The position numbers were made by a program, and so were the translations under genes. A model generated the notes under the pieces. It did not search any database and was not told where the DNA came from. It saw only the letters and a list, made by a program, of their open reading frames with translations. Positions 29,305 to 38,445 of a DNA stretch of 64,000 nucleotides are shown one piece after another (the stretch's first letter is position 1; each line of letters opens with the position of its first letter). Origin of the DNA: an uncultured Pelagibacteraceae bacterium (GTDB taxonomy: Bacteria > Pseudomonadota > Alphaproteobacteria > Pelagibacterales > Pelagibacteraceae); NCBI GenBank assembly GCA_902519255.1, contig CABYIV010000001.1:186001-250000 (forward strand), read 5' to 3'.

Positions 29305-31383
29305 TCAGGTGTTTAATTTTCCAGCTATTTTCAAAGCGAACGCGTAGTCAACTGCAATCTCCTCAATTGCTCCATCTCTTCCAGATTTTCCTCCATGACC
29401 TGCATTCATTTCTGTTTTTAATAAAAGTAAATTGTTATCCGTTTTGTAATCTCTTAATTTTGCAGTAAATTTTGCTGGCTCATCAAATAATACCCTGTTA
29501 TCACTTAGACTTGTTGTTATCAAAATGTTTGGGTAATCCATCTTTTTAATATTGTTATAAGGCGCATATGAAAATATGTAATCAAAGTGTTCTTTTTTAT
29601 CTTTAGCATTTCCAAATTCATCAAATTCGCCGACTGTTAATGGTAACGAATGGTCTAAGTTCGTGGTCAACGAGTCAACGAAAGGAACAGCCATAACAAT
29701 TCCCAAAAATAAATCAGGCGCTTGGTTAACAACGGCTCCCATTAAAAGACCTCCAGCAGATCCACCCATTCCAATAATATTGCCTTTAGATGTAAACTTT
29801 TTTTCAATTAAAAAATTTGCAGAAGCAATGTAATCTTCAAATGTATTCTTCTTGTTTAATAATTTTCCTTCTTTCCACCATTTCATTCCTTTTTCCATAC
29901 CGCCTCTAATATGAGAAGTTACCCATATAATATCTCGCTCTATTAAACTTATTCTTGTTGAAGAAAAACTTGGTGACATAGAACTACCGTAAGATCCATA
30001 CCCATATAATAATAATTTTGCAGATCCGTCTAATTTAGTTTTTTTATGTCTTGTTATGGTAATAGGAACCATTCTTCCGTCATGAGAGGTACACTCTAAT
30101 CTTTCAACTATGTAGTCATCAGAATTATGGCCACTAGGAATCTCTTGTTCTTTAACTAATTTTTTCTCCTTTGTTTTAAGATTGTATAGGTAAGTCCTTC
30201 CAGGAGTTTTTGGTGATGAATATGACAAATAAACGGTATCAGTATTTCTATCTCTTTGAGTTAATGAAACACCAGGTACTATAACTTTTTCATCTGAAAA
30301 AAATATTTCTTCTTCTTCATTTTTTGGATTTCTTAATATTAATTTTGATAATGCATTAGAAGTTTCAGATCTTATAATCCAATCATTTAAAAAAATTAAT
30401 CCTCCAATTAAAACCTCATCTCGTGCAGGTATAAATGTTTCCCACTCCTTTTTTTCTAAATCATTTGTCTTTTCGATCTTAAAATCTTCTGCATCTTCAT
30501 TTGTATGTTTATAGAAATTACCATTCCATGAATTAACAGAATATATTATCCCTCTTTTTCTTTTATCAATTAGTTTTGGTTTTGGAATTATTTCATCTGC
30601 TTTAAAATAATACTGTTCGGACGTATTATGATCAGATGACGTAATAAAAAAATACTTTTCGTCAGAGCTAAGACCTATTCCTACAGTAAATGCTTCACTT
30701 TCTTCTTTAAATATAAGAATATCTTTACTAGCAGGAGCACCAATTTCATGCCTGTAAATTTCTCTTGGTCTGTGATTGTCATCAAGCTTAGAGTAAAAAA
30801 TATATTTGTCATCTAAGCTAAATGTTATTCCACCACTTGTATTTTCAATTTTTTCACCAACTTGCTCTCGACTTTTAATATCTCTTATATGTATAGTGTA
30901 ATATTCAGATCCTTTTAAATCTAATGAATAAGCTAGTAATTTATCATTATAGCTAACTTCTAAGTCTCCAAGCCCAAAATATTCTGTTTTAAGCTTTTCT
31001 TTTTCTAAATCACCATTCCAAATTTCTTCTATTTCATCAGAATCAATTTTCTTTCTTAACTTTATAGAATAATTTCCTTTTGTTGTTGTTTTTGTCCAGT
31101 AACTATATCTTACATCTTTAAACGGAAGAGACTCATCATCAAGTTTAATTCTTCCTTTAATCTCATCGAATAAAATTTTTTGAATTTCTTTTGTATCTGA
31201 CATTTGATGACTAAAATAATCATTTTCATCTTCAAGATATTTTCTCACCTCTGGCAATAATTTTGAACTATCCTTCAATACTTCAAGTATATTTTCCTGA
31301 TGTATCCAACTATAATCGTCTTCCCAAGTTACGTTGTGACAAGATTTTAATTCTGGTTTTTTTTTAAGCTGTGGTATTTTCAT
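29305..31383 (-). CDS. Prolyl oligopeptidase family peptidase (oligopeptidase B-like)
   Basis: LLYGYGSYGSSMSPSFSSTRISLIERDIIWVTSHIRGG, GMGGSAGGLLMGAVVNQAPDLF, NAGHGGKSGR. Confidence 0.93.
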   Translation of the reverse strand: MKIPQLKKKPELKSCHNVTWEDDYSWIHQENILEVLKDSSKLLPEVRKYLEDENDYFSHQMSDTKEIQKILFDEIKGRIKLDDESLPFKDVRYSYWTKTTTKGNYSIKLRKKIDSDEIEEIWNGDLEKEKLKTEYFGLGDLEVSYNDKLLAYSLDLKGSEYYTIHIRDIKSREQVGEKIENTSGGITFSLDDKYIFYSKLDDNHRPREIYRHEIGAPASKDILIFKEESEAFTVGIGLSSDEKYFFITSSDHNTSEQYYFKADEIIPKPKLIDKRKRGIIYSVNSWNGNFYKHTNEDAEDFKIEKTNDLEKKEWETFIPARDEVLIGGLIFLNDWIIRSETSNALSKLILRNPKNEEEEIFFSDEKVIVPGVSLTQRDRNTDTVYLSYSSPKTPGRTYLYNLKTKEKKLVKEQEIPSGHNSDDYIVERLECTSHDGRMVPITITRHKKTKLDGSAKLLLYGYGSYGSSMSPSFSSTRISLIERDIIWVTSHIRGGMEKGMKWWKEGKLLNKKNTFEDYIASANFLIEKKFTSKGNIIGMGGSAGGLLMGAVVNQAPDLFLGIVMAVPFVDSLTTNLDHSLPLTVGEFDEFGNAKDKKEHFDYIFSYAPYNNIKKMDYPNILITTSLSDNRVLFDEPAKFTAKLRDYKTDNNLLLLKTEMNAGHGGKSGRDGAIEEIAVDYAFALKIAGKLNT

Positions 31384-31400
31384 TTAAATTTAATTAATTT

Positions 31401-31910
31401 ATGAATATTTTTTTTGCAATACTAATAATCTTTATAATTCTTTATATTTTACTCAATTGGTTTGCCAAAACCTCAACAAAAAAAATATCAAAATTTGTAA
31501 GAACATTTATTATAATTTCTTCAATATTGTTAGCGGTAATAATGGCATATGCAGGAAGATATATATTTTCCTTACCATTTATGTTGGCTATTTTGCCTTT
31601 AATTAAAACAAAAGCAGGTATTTCTTTATTTCAGCTATTTAGATTATGGGGACTTTTTAGAGTTTTAAAAAATTCTGGCAGATTTAATTTTAATCAATTT
31701 AATCAAAATATGTCATCTCAGAATATGAGTTTAGATGAAGCATATAGAATTTTAAATTTAGATCCCAAAAAAAAATATACAAAAGATGAAGTGATGAATT
31801 CTTATAAAAAAATTATGAAAAAAATTCATCCAGATAGAAGTCCAGAATTAAATAATATTGCTACTTTAGTGAACCAAGCCAAAGACACAGTCTTAAAATC
31901 GGTTGTTTAA
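31401..31910 (+). CDS. DnaJ-domain membrane protein
   Basis: N-terminal TM; C-terminal J-domain MSLDEAYRILNLDPKKKYTKDEVMNSYKKIMKKIHPDRSPELN. Confidence 0.85.
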   Translation: MNIFFAILIIFIILYILLNWFAKTSTKKISKFVRTFIIISSILLAVIMAYAGRYIFSLPFMLAILPLIKTKAGISLFQLFRLWGLFRVLKNSGRFNFNQFNQNMSSQNMSLDEAYRILNLDPKKKYTKDEVMNSYKKIMKKIHPDRSPELNNIATLVNQAKDTVLKSVV

Positions 31911-32842
31911 GTATAACTTAGTATTGATTTGTACACTTGTTCGACCTTAATTAAATTTGGATCAATTTCACTTCCATGTATAATATTATTAACATCATAT
32001 CCTTCAGGAATAATTCTAATATGATTAGGAGTATAATCCGTATATGCTTTTGGTGAGTCCAATAAAATCACTAAGCTTGGTTTGCCAGATTGTGATGAAA
32101 TATGTGAACCAAATGAATCATTCCCCACATACATATCTGCAGAAGCTATAAAAGGTATTACTTCTGAGATATTTTTGTTACTAAGATCTATAATATTATC
32201 TCCTTCAACCTTATCCATTATTTCTTGAGCAATTAATTTTTCATTAGGACCACACAAAATAAAAAAATTAAATTTATTTAGTTTATTTAACTCATTTATT
32301 AGATTTGAGTAATTATCAGTGCCCCATTTTGTTGTTGGACCTGAAGATCCAGCTCCTATTACAATGTTAAATTTTGATTTATCAAAATAAGTTGAGACAC
32401 TTTTAAGTTTATTTTCATTTATGTGAATTTTTGTGTATGTTTTACATTTCTCTATGTTTAATACACTCGCAGTAAACTTTTGTGCTGCGTTGATTAAATG
32501 AAGATTTTTCTTTTTAAATAAAGGATAGTGATAAATATCTTTTATTCCAGCTAACTTACACGCGATGAATATTCTAGGACTTGGATAATAAATAAATATT
32601 TTATCAAAATTATATTTTTTTAATTCCGATGAAAAACTAAATATATTTTTAAATTTATTGTATTTTTTATCTATTACTATGACTTCTTTAATTTTAGGAT
32701 CATCCTCTAATGCATCCGACAAATTATTGCATAATGTAAAAACTGTTATAGGTCCAAATTTTTCAGATAATTGATGCACATAACTTAGATGTAACAAATT
32801 TGCTCCAAGACCTATATAGCTAAGATAAACACAAACTTTCAT
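31907..32842 (-). CDS. Glycosyltransferase family 9 (heptosyltransferase-like)
   Basis: IGAGSSGPTTKWGTDNYSNLINEL, ADMYVGNDSFGSHISSQSGKPSLVIL. Confidence 0.8.
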   Translation of the reverse strand: MKVCVYLSYIGLGANLLHLSYVHQLSEKFGPITVFTLCNNLSDALEDDPKIKEVIVIDKKYNKFKNIFSFSSELKKYNFDKIFIYYPSPRIFIACKLAGIKDIYHYPLFKKKNLHLINAAQKFTASVLNIEKCKTYTKIHINENKLKSVSTYFDKSKFNIVIGAGSSGPTTKWGTDNYSNLINELNKLNKFNFFILCGPNEKLIAQEIMDKVEGDNIIDLSNKNISEVIPFIASADMYVGNDSFGSHISSQSGKPSLVILLDSPKAYTDYTPNHIRIIPEGYDVNNIIHGSEIDPNLIKVEQVYKSILSYT

Positions 32843-32915
32843 AAGTATTTAGAATATATTTTTTTATTATTTTTTTCTTAAATCTATTCTATAATTATAG
32901 TCATATAATTAAGTT

Positions 32916-33794
32916 ATGATTAATGGAATATATGCAGCTATATTGTCAGTATTAGATAAAAATCTGGCGTTAAATAGTGAAAAAACGATTAAATATGCTG
33001 AAAACTTAATCGACAAAGGTTGCCATGGAGTAGTTTTTTTTGGAAGTACTGGACAATCACAACTCATATCTCTTTCGGAAAAAATTCAATTAATCAATTT
33101 GTTACCAAAAAGTAATTATAGGGATAAATTTATAATTGGAACTGGTCTTAATTCGCTAGTTGACAATATTAATTTGATAAAAATAGCCAAATCAAATGGG
33201 TTTAATAAATTTTTAATTATGCCTCCTGCCTATTATAAGTATAGCGATGACGATGTGATTAATTTTTACTCAAGAATAATAGATGAAATTAATGAATGTA
33301 AAATAATTTTATATAATTTCGAAAAACTCTCAGGATATAAATTTAGTATTGATTGTGTTGAGGAGTTAGTTAAAAAATTTCCAAGTCAAATTGTTGGAGT
33401 AAAAGACAGTTCTTATAATCTGTATGAAAATTTGAAAATTGATAATTTTTCAGTTATGCCTGGTTCAGAGTCAAAATTATTAAAAGGATTAGAATTAGGT
33501 TGTTCTGGAATAATTACAGCAACAACAAATGTTACTTCAATTTTAGCAAGAGATGTTTACGATAAATTTCAAAATGGCTCAGATCAATCTTCTAACGAAA
33601 AGTTGTGTTTAGTAAGAAGTATTTTTGATAAATTTAATTTGATTTCAGGTTTACATACTTTCATGGCACAAATTGACCATGACTACCAGAATTTAATTCC
33701 ACCATTGAAACTGTTAAATGAAAACGAAAAAAAAATATTTTTTGCAGAACTTCAAAAACTTGATTTTGACTTTAAGCACTTAAAAGCAGCATAA
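32916..33794 (+). CDS. Dihydrodipicolinate synthase/N-acetylneuraminate lyase family protein
   Basis: GVVFFGSTGQSQLISLSEK, IILYNFEKLSGYKFS, VGVKDSSYN (Schiff-base Lys). Confidence 0.88.
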   Translation: MINGIYAAILSVLDKNLALNSEKTIKYAENLIDKGCHGVVFFGSTGQSQLISLSEKIQLINLLPKSNYRDKFIIGTGLNSLVDNINLIKIAKSNGFNKFLIMPPAYYKYSDDDVINFYSRIIDEINECKIILYNFEKLSGYKFSIDCVEELVKKFPSQIVGVKDSSYNLYENLKIDNFSVMPGSESKLLKGLELGCSGIITATTNVTSILARDVYDKFQNGSDQSSNEKLCLVRSIFDKFNLISGLHTFMAQIDHDYQNLIPPLKLLNENEKKIFFAELQKLDFDFKHLKAA

Positions 33795-34981
33795 TGAAAC
33801 TTATAAATTTTTTAAATGATTTGTTCAAAGAAGATGGTTTTATCTTAATAGATTATAATTCTAACAGATATGTTATAGGAAAGCCTTTGAAAGAAATTCC
33901 TATAGAATTACAATTGTTAGACAAAAGTTTGCATAAAAAATTACTTTTCCATCCTGATTTATATTTTGGTGAAGCATATACCAATGGCTCTTTAAGATTA
34001 AAAAATGGAACCTTGACGGAATTTCTTGATATAGCTTTTAAAAATATTGGAAGAGCAGATATTAATATTTATGGAAAGACATTAAATAAAATAAAGGGAA
34101 CTTTAAAATATTTAACAAGTTTTAATAAAATTGTTAAATCTAAACAAAATGTTGCACACCATTATGATATTTCAGAAAAATTATATGATTTGTTTCTTGA
34201 TAAAAAAAGACAATATTCATGTGCATACTTCAAAAATGAGAATGATACCTTGGAAACTGCTCAAGAAAATAAAATTGATCACATAATTAAAAAACTTCAT
34301 ATACAACCTAACCAAAAAGTTTTAGATATTGGATCTGGTTGGGGAACACTTGCAATTGACATTGCAAAAAAAACAAAAGCTTCAGTTACCGGAATTACAC
34401 TTTCAGAAAATCAATTAAAATATAGCCAACAAAAAGCCAAAGAATTAAATTTAGATAATCAAGTTGAATTTAAATTAATAGATTACAGACAATTGAATGA
34501 AAAATTTGATAGGATAGTTAGTGTTGGAATGTTTGAACATGTTGGAAAAAAATTCTATCAAACCTATTTTAATAGAGTGTCTCAAATGTTAAAAAAGGAT
34601 GGAGTAGCCTTGATACACACAATTGGATCAAATCTACCACCTAGAGACCCACAGCCTTGGATAACAAAATATATATTTCCTGGTGGATATACCCCTAGTT
34701 TAAGCGAAATAGCGAGGCCAATAGAGGATTCTGGACTTATAGCTACAGATATAGAGATTTTAAGGATGCACTATGCTCACACATTAAGAAATTGGAGAGA
34801 AAGATTTCTATCAAAAAAAGATCAAGTTTTAGAAATGTTTGATGAAAAATTTTTAAGGATGTGGGAATTTTATCTTACAAGTTGTGAAATGGCTTTTAAA
34901 TGGGGAGATCAAGTTGTATTTCAACTTCAGCTAACTAAAGATATTAGATCTGTTCCCAATACTAGAGACTATATTTATTAA
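33794..34981 (+). CDS. cfa: Cyclopropane-fatty-acyl-phospholipid synthase family methyltransferase
   Basis: VAHHYDISEKLYDLFLDKKRQYSCAYF, VLDIGSGWGTLAIDIAK, VSVGMFEHVG, FPGGYTPSL. Confidence 0.94.
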   Translation: MKLINFLNDLFKEDGFILIDYNSNRYVIGKPLKEIPIELQLLDKSLHKKLLFHPDLYFGEAYTNGSLRLKNGTLTEFLDIAFKNIGRADINIYGKTLNKIKGTLKYLTSFNKIVKSKQNVAHHYDISEKLYDLFLDKKRQYSCAYFKNENDTLETAQENKIDHIIKKLHIQPNQKVLDIGSGWGTLAIDIAKKTKASVTGITLSENQLKYSQQKAKELNLDNQVEFKLIDYRQLNEKFDRIVSVGMFEHVGKKFYQTYFNRVSQMLKKDGVALIHTIGSNLPPRDPQPWITKYIFPGGYTPSLSEIARPIEDSGLIATDIEILRMHYAHTLRNWRERFLSKKDQVLEMFDEKFLRMWEFYLTSCEMAFKWGDQVVFQLQLTKDIRSVPNTRDYIY

Positions 34982-35010
34982 AAATTAGCTGATAAAGCTG
35001 TATTTCTTAA

Positions 35011-36189
35011 ATGAAAAAAAAGAAAAAAAAACCTAAAAAAAAAAATTTAAAAACAAAGGTTAAAAAATCAAAAAATAAATCCAAGTCAAAAATAAAGAAA
35101 AAAAGACCAAAATTAAAAAAAAAAACAACAAAAAAATTAAATCGAAGAAAAAAAATAAAAAAAGTTAAGTTAAAGACAAGTACTGAAAAGGGTATTATTT
35201 CAAGAACGGTCAGACTTGAGGAAGATTTAAAAAATAAGTTTTCTTTCAAATTTAGTTTTAATTTATTAGCAATTGATAAATTAATACAAAAATTTTTTCA
35301 AAGTATAGAATTTAGATTAATTCGTTTTAAAGAAATAAGAGCTGAGGAAAAAAGGCAAATTAAACTTGAGAAAATTGAGCAAGCAGAAAAGGAAAAAATC
35401 GAAATTGAGAAACAAAAGAAAGCAGATGAGTTAGCTTTTTTAAAAGAAAAAGAAATCCAGTTAAAACAAGAACAAAAATTAGAAAGAGAAAGAGCAAAAG
35501 ATATAAAATTATTCTTAAGAAAAGAACAGGCTATACTAAGAAAAGAGCAGGCGGAGAGACAAAAGAAATTTTTACAAGAATTAAAATTAGAAAAGCAAAT
35601 AGAAAAGTTTAGAATAAGAGAGGTAAAAGAACTAGAACAACTAGAAAAATTAGCCTTAAGAGAAAAGAGAGAGGATTATTCAGGATTACAAGAGCGTATC
35701 GAAAAACTAAAATTAAAATATCAACAAATAAGAGATCAGAAAATAAGAGAACGAGTTGAAGCGTTAGGCGTAGAAACACAAGAAGGAGACGATAGAGCAA
35801 AATTACTTCAAAGAGAAAGGGAGTATACTTTAGCTAGGCAAAAAATTGAGTTTGCACTTGAAAGCTTTTACAGAAGTGCGAATAGTTTAGTTTTTCAACT
35901 TAATAAAAGATATATAACTAAACATATGTCTATCTTGAGATGCATAGACAGAAGATTCGAAACCGGAGAGATATTTATAAAATGGGACGAGACAATTGAT
36001 GATGAGTGGTTAATACTAATTTATATTAAAAATAATTCCCCTGATGAAGGTATAGTCATTGAAGATAAAACAAATGAAGAAAAAAATATTTCACATGAAT
36101 TTAAACCCAGTGAAATTTTTAAAGCCTCAGATTTAATGGTAGACTCATTAACACAGCTGATTGCAAAAAAAAGATCTAAGAATAATTAA
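35011..36189 (+). CDS. Hypothetical protein: poly-lysine N-terminus plus charged coiled coil plus C-terminal domain
   Basis: 392-aa ORF with no internal stops; MKKKKKKPKKKNLKTKVKKSKNKSKSKIKKKRPKLKKKTTKKLNRRKK..., then an E/K-rich helix and a distinct C-terminal region. Confidence 0.75.
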   Translation: MKKKKKKPKKKNLKTKVKKSKNKSKSKIKKKRPKLKKKTTKKLNRRKKIKKVKLKTSTEKGIISRTVRLEEDLKNKFSFKFSFNLLAIDKLIQKFFQSIEFRLIRFKEIRAEEKRQIKLEKIEQAEKEKIEIEKQKKADELAFLKEKEIQLKQEQKLERERAKDIKLFLRKEQAILRKEQAERQKKFLQELKLEKQIEKFRIREVKELEQLEKLALREKREDYSGLQERIEKLKLKYQQIRDQKIRERVEALGVETQEGDDRAKLLQREREYTLARQKIEFALESFYRSANSLVFQLNKRYITKHMSILRCIDRRFETGEIFIKWDETIDDEWLILIYIKNNSPDEGIVIEDKTNEEKNISHEFKPSEIFKASDLMVDSLTQLIAKKRSKNN

Positions 36190-36734
36190 ATTTGTTGGTC
36201 TTTAATAATTTTTTCTATTAACTTTATATTTTCTCCACTTTTAATTAATGGATAAATTGATTTTGCTTTTCTCAAGTCATCAACTGCTTTTTCATATTCC
36301 TTTAAGCCTAAGTATATTTGCGCTCGTCCTGATAATGCTCCAAAATGTCTTGGCTCTAGATCTAAAACTTTTTCAATATCATCTAACGATTTCTCATAAT
36401 CCCCCAATATAAATAGTAATGTTGCTCTCTTATTCCAACCCTCCGCCCATTTTGGGTCCTCATTAATCACATCTGTAAATAGTTTTAATGCCATTGTATA
36501 CTGCTGATGGTACATGGAATAGGTTCCGTTTTCTAATTTGTTCGTCAGATAATCATTGTTTGGGTGTCTTGTCCATTTATTCCAAATTTGATCCTCTAGC
36601 TTTTCTGCTTGTTGTAAATTTTTTGCATTAAGTAATTCTCTAAACAATATATTTAAATTGTCTGAATACACATTATTTGTACTTACAAATAAAAATATAA
36701 TTATAAAACTTACATATTTTTTAATCACTGACAT
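36186..36734 (-). CDS. Exported tetratricopeptide-repeat protein
   Basis: Signal segment; EGWNKRATLLFILGDYEKSLDDIEKVLDLEPRHFGALSGRAQIYLGLKEYEKAVDDLRKA. Confidence 0.85.
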   Translation of the reverse strand: MSVIKKYVSFIIIFLFVSTNNVYSDNLNILFRELLNAKNLQQAEKLEDQIWNKWTRHPNNDYLTNKLENGTYSMYHQQYTMALKLFTDVINEDPKWAEGWNKRATLLFILGDYEKSLDDIEKVLDLEPRHFGALSGRAQIYLGLKEYEKAVDDLRKAKSIYPLIKSGENIKLIEKIIKDQQI

Positions 36735-38145
36735 ATACAGATACTCCTCTAGAATTAATATCTACATCAAATTTTTTATGCAATGGTGGAAAAGCTCTTT
36801 GAGAACAATCCAGTCTATCACAAGTTCTACATGAAACCCCTACAGGTATTTCTGATTTTTTATCATTCAAATCTAAGTTTTCCGTATAAACAAAATCTCT
36901 TGCATATTTGGCTTCACATCCAAGTCCAATAGATAACATACTTTTTTTTTGTCCATATCTTCCTATACCTTTTTCAACAGTTCTTGCTATACATACATAC
37001 TTTTCACCATTAGTCATTTTACTTACTGCAGCCTGTATAACACCAGGTCTAGAAAAAGCCGAATATACATTCCATCGAGGACAAGCACCACCATAACGTG
37101 GTATTTCTATACCTGACAATGAAAATCTTTTTGAAATATTACCAGCTACATCAACTCTCAAAAAATGAAATGGAACCCCAGGTAATTTTGGATCATTCAA
37201 ACATGTTACTCTATGTGTCACTTGTTCGAACGAAGTTGCAAAAGTATTTTGCAATAACTCTAAATCATATTTAAGTTTTTTACATTCATAATGAAATAAT
37301 TTGTAGGGCATTAAAATTGCTGCACCACAATAATTTAATAAAGCAACTTTTGTTAATTTTTTCGATTCTTCATTTGGATAATTAAAAGTATCAAGATAAG
37401 AATTTATTATGTCACTAGCCCCCTCTTGTGCAATTTGAGCTGCAGCATGTAATTTCTTTGTTTCCAAAGACAAATAATCAGACAATAGTAACTTTCTATT
37501 TTTGTTATCATAAATTTTTGAAAAGGGTTTTCCTTCCTCAGGAATTATATCTTGTACTTCAATTTTATACTCTGATTTTAAATAATCACATAAAGCAATA
37601 TATCTTGTTCTATTATTTTGTTTTATTTGTTCAAAGATTTGATTTGCAAATTCCTCTAGTTTTGGAAAAAAATTTCTATTTTCTTGCAAAAAATCTGAAA
37701 TTACTTCTCCAGGAAATGAGTTTTTTCTATTATCAACAATTTTTCCTGAAAGTTTTTCAATTTTGTTAACCAATTCATGATCTTTTTTTTTCAAAATGTC
37801 TCCTAATCTTATTAGAGCTTTACCAATTTTTGGATTACTATTTGCTAGATCTTTAACTTCTGGACCAACTATATCCAAATCTTCAAAAAGTTGATCATCA
37901 AGTAATTCTGAAATTGTGTTGACCATATTGATATCTGATTTATTTGTTAGATCGCTAATGTTGATGCTTAATTCCTCACAAATTTTTAAAAGTAATTCCC
38001 CGTCAATTTTTCTTTTACCACCCTCGATTAAAGCTAAATAACTTGGTGAAATGTTAAGTTGTGAGGCTAGTTTGTTTGCCTGCATACCTAGCTGTCTTCT
38101 AAAAGCTTTTATTTTTGGACCAATGTTTAATTCTACTTGACTCAT
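36721..38145 (-). CDS. XRE-family regulator with ImmA/IrrE-like and DUF2083-type C-terminus (RamB/ScfR-type)
   Basis: HTH GPKIKAFRRQLGMQANKLASQLNISPSYLALIEGGKRKI; C-terminal CRTCDRLDCSQRAFPPLHKKF; divergent from isocitrate lyase. Confidence 0.88.
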   Translation of the reverse strand: MSQVELNIGPKIKAFRRQLGMQANKLASQLNISPSYLALIEGGKRKIDGELLLKICEELSINISDLTNKSDINMVNTISELLDDQLFEDLDIVGPEVKDLANSNPKIGKALIRLGDILKKKDHELVNKIEKLSGKIVDNRKNSFPGEVISDFLQENRNFFPKLEEFANQIFEQIKQNNRTRYIALCDYLKSEYKIEVQDIIPEEGKPFSKIYDNKNRKLLLSDYLSLETKKLHAAAQIAQEGASDIINSYLDTFNYPNEESKKLTKVALLNYCGAAILMPYKLFHYECKKLKYDLELLQNTFATSFEQVTHRVTCLNDPKLPGVPFHFLRVDVAGNISKRFSLSGIEIPRYGGACPRWNVYSAFSRPGVIQAAVSKMTNGEKYVCIARTVEKGIGRYGQKKSMLSIGLGCEAKYARDFVYTENLDLNDKKSEIPVGVSCRTCDRLDCSQRAFPPLHKKFDVDINSRGVSVYVSD

Positions 38146-38151
38146 TTACTA

Positions 38152-38254
38152 TTTGTAAACTTTGTAAATTATTATTTACAAAAAATTTATTGTATTTACT
38201 GGAATTTTAACATTTTTTGTGGATTTTGTAAATATTGTAAATTATAAAGTTTAC
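38152..38254. promoter_or_regulatory. Cluster of TTTGTAAA-like direct and inverted repeats (putative operators)
   Basis: tttgtaaac 38152-38160, tttgtaaat 38161-38169, inverted tttacaaa 38175-38182, tttgtaaat 38225-38233, attgtaaat 38234-38242, inverted gtttac 38249-38254. Confidence 0.6.
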
Positions 38255-38416
38255 ATGGACAAAAATACTATAAAAAACATTGAAACTAGTTCTCAAACTA
38301 CAAATCACCAAGAGCACCAAGAGCATAGAAGCAGAGGGGTTTATTTAAGAGATGACCACTGCGATTGGGGATCAAGTGGGATGAATGAGTTTACAGAAGA
38401 ATATAACGAAAAGTAA
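38255..38416 (+). CDS. Micro-ORF (53 aa from ATG; track ORF starts at GTG 38219), His/acidic-rich, upstream of aceA
   Basis: [53 protein letters not shown]; co-directional, 29 nt before aceA. Confidence 0.5.
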   Translation: MDKNTIKNIETSSQTTNHQEHQEHRSRGVYLRDDHCDWGSSGMNEFTEEYNEK

Positions 38417-38445
38417 AAAGAATTAGTTTTTTTAAAGGGGGAATA

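Noticed and set aside
35007-35249. 80-aa minus-strand ORF rich in Phe
   Set aside because: Exact antisense of the poly-lysine tract; poly-A read backwards gives poly-Phe. Composition artefact.
37428-37769. 113-aa plus-strand ORF inside the RamB/ScfR-type regulator
   Set aside because: Antisense to a well-supported CDS; Phe/Leu/Tyr-rich composition typical of reverse-read AT-rich coding DNA.
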